From contig NZ_LT630003.1 of the NCBI RefSeq assembly GCF_900105615.1, positions 2,666,001-2,730,000 on the forward strand: DNA of 64,000 nt, given 5' to 3'. The translations under genes and the position numbers were made by a program. The notes beneath the pieces were generated by a model. It was not told the DNA's origin. It ran no database searches and was given only the letters and a program-made list of their open reading frames with translations. Shown piece by piece: positions 43,818 to 51,890 of this stretch (the stretch's first letter is position 1; the number at the start of each line of letters is the position of its first letter). The stretch is from Lacrimispora sphenoides JCM 1415 (GTDB lineage: Bacteria > Bacillota > Clostridia > Lachnospirales > Lachnospiraceae).

Positions 43818-44740
43818 TGGATATTTTTGAAAGCAGGAATGTAAGCCCGATGCTGATTTCGGAAATGGTAGAACCATTTGATTCCCCAAATTTTATCTAC
43901 GAGATAAAATGGGACGGGATCAGGACTTTGTCTTTTTTGGACACAAATACAGATATGAGAAACAAGAGAAACAAACTCATGATTCCCATATTCCCAGAGC
44001 TGGAAAGTCTTTATAGACAGGTTAAAACGAAATGCATTATTGACCACGAGCTGCTTGTACTCAAAAATGGCATCCCTGATTTCTATGAGGTGCAAAAACG
44101 AGCGTTGATGAGTAATTCATTTAAAATAAAATTAGCCGCCGATAAATATCCGGCCAGTGTCATCGCTTATGACATCTTATACTATAAAGATAAGGATATT
44201 ACTATGCTCCCCTTAATGGAGAGAAAAAAATATCTTACTGATGTTGTAATTGAAAATGATCTAATCTCCGTTTCAAGATTTATAGAAAATGATGGAATAA
44301 AATTATTTGAACTTGTTAAAGAAAAAGGTCTCGAAGGAACCGTTGCAAAAAGAAAAGACAGTCTTTATTGGCAAGGCAAGCGAACCAAAGACTGGGTAAA
44401 ATGCAAAATAATGTCCACAGACGATTGTGTGATCTGCGGATACATTCCGAAAGAAAATAATATGACCAGCCTGGTTCTTGGCCAATACGATGATGATTTA
44501 CTTGTATATAAGGGTCATGTTACACTCGGTGTAAGCTTAAGAATATTAAAAGAGCATAAATATAAAGTGATCGATTACTCCCCTTTCGGTTATGTACCAC
44601 CAGGAAACGATGATTGTGTTTGGCTGGCCCCGGAACTCGTTTGTATCGTGGAATCAATGCCTACTGAAAAAGAAGGCTTTAGGCAGCCTGTTTTCAAAGG
44701 TATACGAGATGATAAGCCAGCCATGGAATGTAAGGTATAA
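43817..44740 (+). CDS. ligD: ATP-dependent DNA ligase (LigD ligase-domain type)
   Basis: A 307-residue ligase consisting of the adenylation and OB-fold domains only. The nucleophile motif is EIKWDGIR near residue 31, motif III is SVIAYDILYY, motif IV is LEGTVAKRKDSLY, and motif V is DWVKCKI. There is no polymerase or phosphoesterase domain, unlike the three-domain LigD of Mycobacterium or Pseudomonas. Coupled to ku, it forms a minimal end-joining system, useful for repairing breaks during spore dormancy. A strong terminator follows. Confidence 0.93.
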   Translation: MDIFESRNVSPMLISEMVEPFDSPNFIYEIKWDGIRTLSFLDTNTDMRNKRNKLMIPIFPELESLYRQVKTKCIIDHELLVLKNGIPDFYEVQKRALMSNSFKIKLAADKYPASVIAYDILYYKDKDITMLPLMERKKYLTDVVIENDLISVSRFIENDGIKLFELVKEKGLEGTVAKRKDSLYWQGKRTKDWVKCKIMSTDDCVICGYIPKENNMTSLVLGQYDDDLLVYKGHVTLGVSLRILKEHKYKVIDYSPFGYVPPGNDDCVWLAPELVCIVESMPTEKEGFRQPVFKGIRDDKPAMECKV

Positions 44741-44741
44741 A

Positions 44742-44780
44742 AGGTGGGCCCGGAAATCCGAAGCCCACCTATTTATTTTA
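44742..44780 (+). terminator. Intrinsic terminator after the ligase gene
   Basis: AGGTGGGC pairs with GCCCACCT around a 13-base loop, followed by ATTTATTTTA. Confidence 0.75.
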
Positions 44781-44960
44781 CTCTATCACAGCCTCCCCCC
44801 TGAATTCCGTAATATCTTTAGGGCTCTCTTTAGGCTTCACCTATATAGTTGCTATAACAATCATATACAGCTTTTCAAAGTTCATAATTCTTTGTTATCC
44901 TTGATGTCACATATTGTAAATGATATAATGGCTTTATCACAAAAACAGGAGGTAACGCAT

Positions 44961-45233
44961 ATGGAATTCACTTACGATTCAAACCAGATCGCTCTCTATC
45001 ATTCCGATAACAACTTACTTGCCGAGGTTACTTTTCCAGCAGTTGACCAGAATACCGTAAATATCAATCATACCTATGTAGATGATTCTCTCAGAGGTCA
45101 GGGTGTGGCAGGACAACTTATGGAGGCCGTAGCAAAACAATTACGGTCCGAAAATAAAAAAGCCATCCTGACATGCTCCTATGCGATTAAATGGTTCGAA
45201 AAACATCCTGAGTATAATGATTTGGTTAAATAG
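44961..45233 (+). CDS. Small GNAT-like N-acetyltransferase (YidJ/YjdJ type)
   Basis: A 90-residue protein. The start at 44961 is fixed by AGGAGG before it; the longer open frame upstream overlaps the ligase gene and is spurious. NTVNINHTYVDDSLRGQGVA followed by GQLMEAVAKQLRSENKKAIL and CSYAIKWFEKHPEY is the whole acetyl-CoA-binding core of this short GNAT class (PF14542). The substrate is unknown. Confidence 0.88.
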   Translation: MEFTYDSNQIALYHSDNNLLAEVTFPAVDQNTVNINHTYVDDSLRGQGVAGQLMEAVAKQLRSENKKAILTCSYAIKWFEKHPEYNDLVK

Positions 45234-45390
45234 CCCTTCTGCGGCTTTTTCACCTCTTTAAATCCCTGCTTTCCTTTTAGATATAACCAGCTTTTGCCAG
45301 GTGTACTGTCTTTGCATTCTCAAAAAATACCAGTGTACTTCATCCAAAAACTGATGTAAGATATTTAAAAATGCTAAAGAGGTACATACG

Positions 45391-45555
45391 ATGCTTAATT
45401 CAAATAATAGGGACAAATCCTATCAAGACTGTCTGACGCTGGGACTCAGTCTGGGTCTGATCTTCGCTGCTGTTATAAACAATTTGGGAATAGGGTTAAT
45501 CATGGGGATATCTTTAAGCTTATTATTTCGCAAAAGCTACTTTCAGAAACATTAA
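45391..45555 (+). CDS. Small membrane protein, 54 residues
   Basis: The frame starts at an ATG preceded by AAAGAGGTACATACG. After a hydrophilic front (MLNSNNRDKSYQDC) it has one long hydrophobic glycine-rich stretch of about 32 residues (GLSLGLIFAAVINNLGIGLI then MGISLSLLF) and a basic end (RKSYFQKH). That is the pattern of a one- or two-pass helical-hairpin membrane peptide. No family is recognised. Confidence 0.6.
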   Translation: MLNSNNRDKSYQDCLTLGLSLGLIFAAVINNLGIGLIMGISLSLLFRKSYFQKH

Positions 45556-46027
45556 ATTACATATAGCAAAATTCAATAATTTTCTCCGTTGTCTCATTTT
45601 ATGGCTTATAACATCTGCAAACGATCACCAAATTCCGGCTCCGGCTGGTCACAACTTTATAGTAATATACAAAATTCTTTAATTTGCGTCATAAAACAAA
45701 TTTGTTTCCGTTAGTATATATGTAACAACATGGGGCGGAAGTTCTCCTTTGCTCTGCTTCCGCCCTTCCCTTTTTACGCGTACTTTCAGCTTGTTCACAT
45801 AATCGGTATAAGTACATATATTAATATTACAGAACGACTTATCAAAGCAGCAGCAGAAAGAGGCAATAACAACTCTCAGCCGCCGCCCTACCAATGACAG
45901 ATAACTCATTTTGGTTATGTCTTCTTTTCTAATGCTTCTGATGAGAGTCCTGTAAAACTGCCCGATCATAAATATGAAACCTCAAAGGGGAGGAAACCAT
46001 GGCATCTGGTTTCCACCCCTTTTAAGA
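45556..46027. other. Interval with hairpins and a palindrome
   Basis: AAACAAATTTGTTT is a 14-bp palindrome at 45694-45707. GGGCGGAAG/CTTCCGCCC (45733-45775) is followed on the plus strand by TTCCCTTTTTAC and may be a terminator. A second strong stem, 45984-46023, pairs AAAGGGG-GGAAACCA with TGGTTTCC-CCCCTTT just beyond the stop of the small minus-strand gene and probably terminates it. A 96-codon minus frame through the first hairpin has no ribosome binding site and is not called. Confidence 0.45.
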
Positions 46028-46180
46028 TTAATCCGACCTTCTTTTTGTATTTGGTCCCATGCCTTCCCGGCGGGAATTATGCGTCTGATTCTGATTTTCC
46101 GGCTTGCCCTTTTCTGACATGCCGTGATTCATTTCACTTTTATTTTTCTGGGAAAGCTTTTCCTGGTTATTCTTCTCCAT
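46028..46180 (-). CDS. Small hydrophilic protein, 50 residues
   Basis: The start at 46180 has GAGG eight bases upstream; an ATG two codons earlier is too close to it. The peptide is rich in Lys, Asn, Gln, Glu and Arg (MEKNNQEKLSQKNKSEMNHG at the front, RREGMGPNTKRRSD at the end), with no hydrophobic core, and is probably disordered. Similar short basic-acidic peptides of spore formers are sometimes spore proteins, but I cannot assign a family. Confidence 0.5.
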   Translation of the reverse strand: MEKNNQEKLSQKNKSEMNHGMSEKGKPENQNQTHNSRREGMGPNTKRRSD

Positions 46181-46291
46181 TTCCATCACCTCACCAATAG
46201 TATGGTCTGCCGATATAAGATTTATGTAAAAACAGTGTTCTTACGCATAATACAATCCACTGCTGCGCATCATAAAAATGAGGTGATGAAT

Positions 46292-46438
46292 ATGTCATAT
46301 ATAGCTCCTGCAGTCCAGGCCAAATTCGAGACTCTTTCCATCGACTTAAAAAATGAAATCCTGGAGCGAAACGTACAAATTAACACCATTTACGATTTGA
46401 TCCATATTTTGGAGGAAATTGTAAACGAAGGAAGTTGA
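46292..46438 (+). CDS. Small helical protein, 48 residues
   Basis: The ATG at 46292 follows GAGGTGATGAAT. The product is helical and acidic (MSYIAPAVQAKFETLSIDLK, ending ILEEIVNEGS), with no cysteine or membrane segment. I have the impression of seeing near-identical peptides in related Lachnospiraceae but know no function. A terminator follows within 15 bases. Confidence 0.65.
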   Translation: MSYIAPAVQAKFETLSIDLKNEILERNVQINTIYDLIHILEEIVNEGS

Positions 46439-46450
46439 TTATTTTCCAAG

Positions 46451-46493
46451 AAAAACAGTCACAAGCCGGAATTGGCCTTATGGCTGTTTTTTT
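46451..46493 (+). terminator. Intrinsic terminator after the small helical gene
   Basis: AAAACAG pairs with CTGTTTT, and the inner CACAAG/CTTATG and GCC/GGC pairs extend the stem. The hairpin ends in a run of T to 46493. Confidence 0.65.
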
Positions 46494-46522
46494 AATGCAA
46501 AATCCAAAGATTCATAGAAAAG

Positions 46523-46547
46523 GGGCCGGACACATAGGATCCGACCC
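46523..46547 (-). terminator. Intrinsic terminator after the Cys-repeat gene
   Basis: On the minus strand GGGTCGGA pairs with TCCGGCCC (one G-T pair), followed by CCTTTTC. It lies 21 bases after the stop of the secreted protein gene. Confidence 0.5.
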
Positions 46548-46567
46548 ATTAAAAAACGTAAAAATAA

Positions 46568-46966
46568 TTATCTCCAATATCCGTAAGATGACTTGCACTG
46601 ACGGCTATTGTTTGTGGTTGCACCCTTAGTCTTAGAACAAGAGCTGCTGTTCTTGCTGTTGGAACAGTTACCGCCAGAACAGGTAGCTCCCTTTGTGCAA
46701 GTGGAACCGTTGGAGCAGTTGGAACCATTGGCGCAGTTGGAACCAGTAGTACAGTCCGTACCGTTGCTGCAGCTATTACCGTTGCCGCTGTTGCAGCCAA
46801 GTTTGCTTAAGATGCTGTTAAGATCCCCAGACTGTCCAAAACAGTTTGAAAGGTTAATGCAATTGCTTGTTGACACCGAGCAGGTTGCTGCCTGAGCGGT
46901 CATTGGAACACCTGCTACAGTAAGTACGGTTGCTGCTGCTAAAACGAATACTGGTAATTTTCTCAT
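46568..46966 (-). CDS. Secreted cysteine-rich repeat protein
   Basis: A 132-residue protein with a classical signal peptide (MRKLPVFVLAAATVLTVAG, cleavage likely after AQA at residue 26). The mature part has 13 cysteines. Between about residues 64 and 94 six of them are spaced exactly six apart in units such as C-ANGSN, C-SNGST and C-TKGAT. A regular Cys/Asn/Gly/Ser/Thr hexad resembles a disulfide-braced beta-solenoid, but no family is recognised. The end is basic and aromatic (QCKSSYGYWR). AAGGAGG precedes the ATG. It is a single gene and its partner is unknown. Confidence 0.75.
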   Translation of the reverse strand: MRKLPVFVLAAATVLTVAGVPMTAQAATCSVSTSNCINLSNCFGQSGDLNSILSKLGCNSGNGNSCSNGTDCTTGSNCANGSNCSNGSTCTKGATCSGGNCSNSKNSSSCSKTKGATTNNSRQCKSSYGYWR

Positions 46967-47065
46967 GGTAATATCCTCCTTATTTGTTACGTAATTATTA
47001 CATTTCTGTTACAAAATGTATCTTAACATACAGGAAATGGAATTTCACTAGGAGAAAATTGGCAA

Positions 47066-47950
47066 TTATCCTCTATTTTCCAGCTGATATTCATTGATAG
47101 CCAGCTTTAGGGCTCCCATGATTCCCTGATTATCATTTAAGCTGGGAAGAACGATGTAATGCTCAATGTCCTCAAGCTCTTTTGTCTTGATATATCCGGC
47201 TAACTGGCGCTTCACTTCTTCTCTTACCAAAGGCATTATATGTTCCTGATGCATGACTCCTCCGCCCAGAATAATGCGCTGAGGAGAAAGAATCATAATA
47301 TAATCCACCAGAGCCTGAGCGATGTAATATGCTTCTAATTCCCACACTTCTTTCCGGTCAGCCAGCTCTGCGCCCTTCTTTCCCCACCGGGCTTCTATGG
47401 CAGGTCCTGAGGCCAGGCCTTCCATACATGTCTTGTGATAAGGACATTTTCCCTCATAGTCGTCATCCGGATGCTTTGCCAGCAGCAAATGCCCTCCTTC
47501 CGGATGCAGCATGCCGTGAAGCAGCATTCCATTGGTGATGATTCCTGCCCCGACACCGGTTCCGATGGTGATATACATACTGTTTTCCAGGCCCTTTGTA
47601 ATCCCCCAGGTAGCTTCCCCCAAAGCAGAGCCATTCACATCTGTGTCAAATCCAACCGGGACATTTAGGGCTTCTTTTAAGACTCCTACAATGTTATAGT
47701 TGGCCCAGGCAAGCTTTGGAGTGGTAGTGATATAGCCATAGGTCTCCGAATTCCTGTTTAAGTCAATTGGGCCGAAACAGCCGATTCCCAGGGCTTCTAT
47801 TTCCTTATCTTTAAAATACTCAATAAGCTTCGGCACGGTGATCTCCGGTGTCTCAGTAGGTATGGAAACGCGCTCAATAATCTCACCGTTTTCGTTACCT
47901 ATGGCACAAACCATCTTTGTTCCGCCTGCCTCTAATGCTCCAAGTCTCAT
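47066..47950 (-). CDS. ROK-family sugar kinase (fructokinase-like)
   Basis: A 294-residue ROK kinase, started at 47950 with AGGAGG nine bases upstream. The ATP loop reads LGALEAGGTKMVCAIG, the catalytic region GFDTDVNGSALGE, and the zinc site HPEGGHLLLAKHP followed by KCPYHKTCMEGLASGPA. EAGGTK and the CPYH zinc loop are typical of ScrK/GmuE-type fructokinases. It lies 16 bases after manA, so the two probably convert fructose and mannose 6-phosphate into the glycolytic pool. Glucose or another hexose as substrate cannot be excluded. Confidence 0.88.
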   Translation of the reverse strand: MRLGALEAGGTKMVCAIGNENGEIIERVSIPTETPEITVPKLIEYFKDKEIEALGIGCFGPIDLNRNSETYGYITTTPKLAWANYNIVGVLKEALNVPVGFDTDVNGSALGEATWGITKGLENSMYITIGTGVGAGIITNGMLLHGMLHPEGGHLLLAKHPDDDYEGKCPYHKTCMEGLASGPAIEARWGKKGAELADRKEVWELEAYYIAQALVDYIMILSPQRIILGGGVMHQEHIMPLVREEVKRQLAGYIKTKELEDIEHYIVLPSLNDNQGIMGALKLAINEYQLENRG

Positions 47951-47966
47951 ATTCATTTGCCTCCTT

Positions 47967-48899
47967 TTACTCTGGATTGGAACAGATGATAGACATCTTT
48001 CCCTCAAATCTGCACTCTCCGCTTTTGGCCGGTACGATGAAATGTTGTCCTGCCTCCAAAGGAATCCCGTTTACCGATCCTTTTCCGCTTATCACGCTTA
48101 CATTGGTAAAATAATTTCCGAACTCTTTTGTAAAGACTCCGTCAATATCATATTTATCTACGGAGTAAAACTTGCAGGTCACTAAATGCGTATGCACTGC
48201 GCCTGGTACTTTCTCTGTTTTCGGAACAGCCTGTTCTTCCTCAAAAGGCGCTCTTATATTAGCAATGCTCTGCTCCACATGAAGCTGCCTTGGTTTCCCA
48301 TCGGATAAACGGTCATAGTCATATACTCGGTACGTGATATCACTGCTCTGCTGAGTCTCCAATACCAGAGTCCCACCCTTGATGGCATGCAGACAGCCAG
48401 GCTCGATCTGGAAAAAGTCTCCTTTTTTGATTGGAACAGTCCGGATAAATTCATTCCACCGGTGCTCCCGTATCATGGCTTCCATCTCTTCCCGGTCCCT
48501 GGCATGATGGCCGATCGCAATCTCAGTTCCCGGCTCACAATCCAGAATATACCAGCACTCCGTTTTTCCAAGGGAGCCGTTTTCATGGATTTTCGCATAT
48601 AAATCATCGGGATGAACCTGGATACTTAAATCTTTTTTCGCATCAATAATCTTAACCAAAAGGGGAAACTTGTCTCCGGGATAATTCCCGAATATCTCCG
48701 GTTTCTCCTTCCACAGGCCGCTAAGCCGCCTGCCGTCATAGATACCCCCTGCAATTTTACATTCCCCGTTCTCATGGGCGCTGATCGCCCAGCATTCTCC
48801 GGTAGTATCGCTTGGTATCTCGTAGCCAAATACATCCCGAAGTCTGGTACCTCCCCAGATGGCCTCCATAAACACAGGCTCCAGAAACAAAAGTTCCAT
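47967..48899 (-). CDS. manA: Mannose-6-phosphate isomerase, class I
   Basis: A 310-residue cupin-fold isomerase interconverting mannose 6-phosphate and fructose 6-phosphate. Zinc ligands are visible in QVHPDD, KTECWYIL and the later GCLHAIKGG. SDITYRVYDYDR is a hallmark of the Firmicute class. The C-terminal lid domain is of normal length. It is the first gene of a pair with the ROK kinase. Confidence 0.94.
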   Translation of the reverse strand: MELLFLEPVFMEAIWGGTRLRDVFGYEIPSDTTGECWAISAHENGECKIAGGIYDGRRLSGLWKEKPEIFGNYPGDKFPLLVKIIDAKKDLSIQVHPDDLYAKIHENGSLGKTECWYILDCEPGTEIAIGHHARDREEMEAMIREHRWNEFIRTVPIKKGDFFQIEPGCLHAIKGGTLVLETQQSSDITYRVYDYDRLSDGKPRQLHVEQSIANIRAPFEEEQAVPKTEKVPGAVHTHLVTCKFYSVDKYDIDGVFTKEFGNYFTNVSVISGKGSVNGIPLEAGQHFIVPAKSGECRFEGKMSIICSNPE

Positions 48900-49052
48900 C
48901 TGTTTTCCTCCTTATGAGTGATTAATGAACACTGCCTATATTTTACCTGAATAAATGGAAAAGGAAAAGAGGTATTTCTATTTTTTCTCAAGAATGCCAG
49001 AATTAGAAACAAAGAATCTGCAAAGCTATAAGGGAATGTTCGGTTTATGAAA

Positions 49053-49097
49053 AAAAGTGCCGGAATGACCGTCCTCCGGATTCATTCTGACACTTTT
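49053..49097 (-). terminator. Intrinsic terminator after the discoidin-like gene
   Basis: AAAAGTG-CGGAATGA pairs with TCATTCTG-CACTTTT across 49053-49097 with one mismatch. On the minus strand it runs into TTTTTTTC, 18 bases after the stop of the 49116 gene. Confidence 0.75.
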
Positions 49098-49115
49098 CCT
49101 TCCATATTTACATTC

Positions 49116-49910
49116 TTATTTAGAATCTTTTCCGTATATCTCAATCTGAGTAAGTGCTGGAAATGGGGAAGGATCATCTGCTTTTATCAGATCGCTTAAC
49201 TTCACCCATGTGATATTCTTTCTTTCCAAAGAAAACAGATGAGGCTTTACGCTCTTTTCCATTTCCACTACCTCTTCCGTTCCATCGGAAAACGTAAGCT
49301 TTGCTTTTACCCACCAGTTATCGTGCGGGAAATCTGCGCGTGTATACAATACAATCTTATCAAAATCTACAGGGCGCCCAAAGTCCAGGGTCATTTCCGC
49401 ATCATCCTGACGGTTGATTCCCCAGGATTCATAAGGCCATGCACCGTGGGATTCGTTGGCGAGAACACCATCAATGGCATTGCGTGCCGCAAACACCGCT
49501 TCTCCTCTGGTTTCCACATTGGCAAAAGCATGAGGGAAACAGCCTGTATCTCCGTGCTGGTCCATGACATTCTTTGCCAGGTTCCTGTAAATGTCTGCCT
49601 CATAGTCAAAGGCTTCCCGAATGGTCAGATAATGACGCTCCCCTGTAAAGGCTTCCGGGTTATAGGAAATCTTTTTCTCACCAAAGGGTATGGTATAAAC
49701 TACTTCCTCCTTTGTCAGATAAACAAAGGATTCATCCATGCAGTCATCAATGCGTACCACATAATGTGCACCTGTTTTATCTGTTGTGAATACGATGGCA
49801 TCTCCTTCTGCGTATTCTCCTTCAAACACGAGGATTGCCTGATCCTCTCCCAATACGGATGCCTTTACTTCACCATTCTGGTTTCTTATAGCTATTGATA
49901 CATTCGCCAT
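49116..49910 (-). CDS. Uncharacterised protein with F5/8 (discoidin)-like carbohydrate-binding domain
   Basis: A 264-residue protein without signal peptide. The second half (about residues 115-260) resembles a discoidin/F5-8 type C domain: ARNAIDGVLANESHGAWPYE, then DDAEMTLDFGRPVDFDKIVL and a beta-rich end. The first half is a beta-rich region of unknown type. It starts 2 bases after the GntR regulator stop and lies in the gluconate-type SDR unit, so it may bind or act on a sugar-acid polymer fragment. I cannot name an enzyme activity. Confidence 0.65.
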   Translation of the reverse strand: MANVSIAIRNQNGEVKASVLGEDQAILVFEGEYAEGDAIVFTTDKTGAHYVVRIDDCMDESFVYLTKEEVVYTIPFGEKKISYNPEAFTGERHYLTIREAFDYEADIYRNLAKNVMDQHGDTGCFPHAFANVETRGEAVFAARNAIDGVLANESHGAWPYESWGINRQDDAEMTLDFGRPVDFDKIVLYTRADFPHDNWWVKAKLTFSDGTEEVVEMEKSVKPHLFSLERKNITWVKLSDLIKADDPSPFPALTQIEIYGKDSK

Positions 49911-49912
49911 GA

Positions 49913-50614
49913 TCAGTCCTCCTGCTCTTCCTGCTCAAAATAGTCTTTATATTCTACTTCAATCTGATACTTCATTCTCTTCATACTGTAATACAGATGT
50001 TCTCTGAGGGACCGCTCCAGGCCATCGATGTCTTTTTTCTCCAGCAGTTCAAAAAGCTCTGTGTGCTCCCTGATGATTCTGGTAAAATCCGTCTCAGTCA
50101 CAAAGTCAAGCATACGGAATCTTGTATAATGTAACTGTTGGGCCTGTATCATATCCCAAAGTTTTTGTTTGCCGGTAGCCTGATACCAAATGGCATGCAT
50201 CTGCGCATCCATACGGTAAAATTGCTCCGGTTCAAATCCCTTTTCCTGAATCAGAGCCTGCTGCTTGCGGATCAGATACCGGACTTCTTCCATCCAGAGA
50301 GGCGTCGCCATATTCACAAAATCCCGCATGACCATGGTTTCCACCGCAACACGCATGTATATCATCTGCTTAATCGTATCCAGATTCAAAAGCGTTACCT
50401 GTGTGCCGGAATACGGCACCGAATTGACAAAGCCCTGTTCCTGAAGCCTTCTTACCGCTTCCCTGACAGGCGTCCGGGATACGCCAAACCGTTCACAGAT
50501 TTCATTTTCGCTGATGATCTGTCCGGGCTTTAATTCCAGGTCCAGAATCTCCTGCTTTAACGTTTCAAACACCAACTCACCGCGGTTTTTATAGGTTTTG
50601 GTCTTTCCTTCCAT
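49913..50614 (-). CDS. GntR-family regulator, FadR subfamily
   Basis: A 233-residue regulator. The winged helix covers residues 8-75 (ISENEICERFGVSRTPVREAVRRLQEQGFV is its core, shown by the SRTPVREAVRRL helix). The C-terminal FCD domain holds the metal/ligand site (YRMDAQMHAIWYQATGK). Such proteins often repress sugar-acid genes. It lies after the SDR gene and before the discoidin-like gene, with hairpins in the upstream gap. TTGTATACAA in the SDR promoter is its likely operator. Confidence 0.9.
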   Translation of the reverse strand: MEGKTKTYKNRGELVFETLKQEILDLELKPGQIISENEICERFGVSRTPVREAVRRLQEQGFVNSVPYSGTQVTLLNLDTIKQMIYMRVAVETMVMRDFVNMATPLWMEEVRYLIRKQQALIQEKGFEPEQFYRMDAQMHAIWYQATGKQKLWDMIQAQQLHYTRFRMLDFVTETDFTRIIREHTELFELLEKKDIDGLERSLREHLYYSMKRMKYQIEVEYKDYFEQEEQED

Positions 50615-50644
50615 TGAACCCTCTCCGTCCTCTATATTAGGCCT

Positions 50645-50731
50645 GTTAAAAAATATGCCATGACCTCCGCCCTGAAAGCAGACATCATGGTCATATTTTT
50701 AACACCAGAGCCGGCCGGGAAAAAAGGCCGG
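50645..50731 (-). terminator. Two hairpins between the SDR and GntR genes
   Basis: GTTAAAAAATATG-CATGA pairs with TCATG-CATATTTTTAAC (50645-50703), and CCGGCC pairs with GGCCGG (50711-716 with 50726-731) around AAAAAA-containing loops. They should reduce read-through from the SDR gene into the regulator. Confidence 0.6.
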
Positions 50732-50754
50732 ATCTGATTACTGAAACCTGACTA

Positions 50755-51558
50755 TTACTGTGGCTGTTTGCCAATGTAAGCTAAGATACCGCCGTCTACG
50801 TACAGGATATGTCCGTTGACAAAGTTGGAAGCGTCAGAGGAAAGGAATACTGCAGGACCTGAAAGATCCTCTGCTTCTCCCCAGCGTCCTGCCGGAGTCT
50901 TAGAAATAATGAACTGGTCAAATGGATGTCTGGAACCATCCGCCTGAGTCTCGCGCAGCGGTGCTGTCTGAGGAGTTGCGATGTAACCAGGTCCAATGCC
51001 GTTACACTGAATGTTGAATTCACCGTACTCAGATGCAATGTTCTTTGTCAGCATCTTAAGTCCGCCCTTTGCAGCTGCATATGCGGATACGGTCTCACGG
51101 CCAAGTTCGGACATCATAGAGCAGATGTTGATGATCTTTCCGTGGCCTTTTTTAATCATGGACGGAATAACAGCCTTAGCAACGATAAATGGAGCGTTCA
51201 AATCAACGTCAATTACCTGTCTGAACTGTTCGGCGGTCATATCGCACATAGGGATACGCTTGATAATGCCTGCATTGTTTACCAGGATGTCGATCACGCC
51301 GACCTCCTTCTCGATCTGAGCTACCATAGCATTTACGCCATTTTCATCGGTAACGTCACATACATAACCATGAGCCTTAATTCCCTCTTCCTTATATGCG
51401 GCAATTCCCTTATCAACTAATTCCTGCTTGATATCATTAAAAACAATAGTTGCGCCTGCTGCTGCAAGACCTTTTGCAATGGCAAATCCAATGCCATAGG
51501 AAGCACCTGTAACTAATGCAACTTTTCCATCAAGGGAAAACTGGTTTGCTAAATTCAT
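50755..51558 (-). CDS. Gluconate 5-dehydrogenase / KduD-type SDR
   Basis: A 267-residue short-chain dehydrogenase. The cofactor motif is TGASYGIG (residues 17-24), NNAGIIKRIPMCDMTAEQF is the stretch typical of gluconate 5-dehydrogenases and KduD, and the active site is YAAAK with serine in NICS. The end reads GHILYVDGGILAYIG. It would reduce a keto-sugar acid such as 5-ketogluconate or 2-keto-3-deoxy derivatives. It heads the GntR-regulated unit and its own promoter carries palindromic operators. IdnO and KduD cannot be distinguished with certainty here. Confidence 0.87.
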   Translation of the reverse strand: MNLANQFSLDGKVALVTGASYGIGFAIAKGLAAAGATIVFNDIKQELVDKGIAAYKEEGIKAHGYVCDVTDENGVNAMVAQIEKEVGVIDILVNNAGIIKRIPMCDMTAEQFRQVIDVDLNAPFIVAKAVIPSMIKKGHGKIINICSMMSELGRETVSAYAAAKGGLKMLTKNIASEYGEFNIQCNGIGPGYIATPQTAPLRETQADGSRHPFDQFIISKTPAGRWGEAEDLSGPAVFLSSDASNFVNGHILYVDGGILAYIGKQPQ

Positions 51559-51638
51559 GATTCAATCTCTCCTTTACTTATTATTTGGGGTCAGTTATTT
51601 CATCTTATCTGTGTTTCGATATGTATCCAAACTATAAA

Positions 51639-51680
51639 ATTTGTATACAAATCTAACACCTTGTATATATGCTAGCATAT
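51639..51680 (-). promoter_or_regulatory. Operator palindromes upstream of the SDR/GntR unit
   Basis: ATTTGTATACAAAT (51639-51652) is a perfect 14-bp palindrome containing TTGTATACAA, a FadR-type GntR site. ATATGCTAGCATAT (51667-51680) is a second perfect palindrome 14 bases away. On the minus strand TATAGT follows the first palindrome at 51637-51632, so the operator would sit in the promoter core. The rest of 51681-51798 holds nothing else. Confidence 0.65.
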
Positions 51681-51798
51681 CCCTACTCTTTTTTCAATGT
51701 ACATATTTAACAAACAATGACACTTTTATTTATCTATAATTTTCCAAGCACCACTTTCTTGTCCAGGCACCGGCCTGTCATCCCCTTTAACAACGAAG

Positions 51799-51833
51799 AA
51801 AATCCCGGTTTTCCTAAAGAAAACCGGGATTTT
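51799..51833 (-). terminator. Intrinsic terminator after nrdD
   Basis: AAAATCCCGGTTTTC pairs perfectly with GAAAACCGGGATTTT (15 bp, 5-base loop), with T-rich ends, 57 bases after the nrdD stop. Confidence 0.85.
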
Positions 51834-51890
51834 GATCATGAAATCCTTCTCACTATGTAGGTTCGGCTTCTGATTTCAATCTTCCAACTT

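Noticed and set aside
44592..44960. Upstream extension of the small GNAT frame
   Set aside because: It overlaps the ligase gene in another frame; the AGGAGG before 44961 fixes the real start.
39863..45240. Genomic island inserted at the 3' end of tRNA-Val
   Set aside because: The accessory genes and AT-rich DNA fit, but no repeat of the tRNA 3' end and no integrase were found in the window.
45679..45969. 96-codon minus-strand frame, and a short plus-strand frame ending in QPPPYQ in the same place
   Set aside because: No ribosome binding site for either, and the minus frame runs through a GGGCGGAAG/CTTCCGCCC hairpin. No family resemblance.
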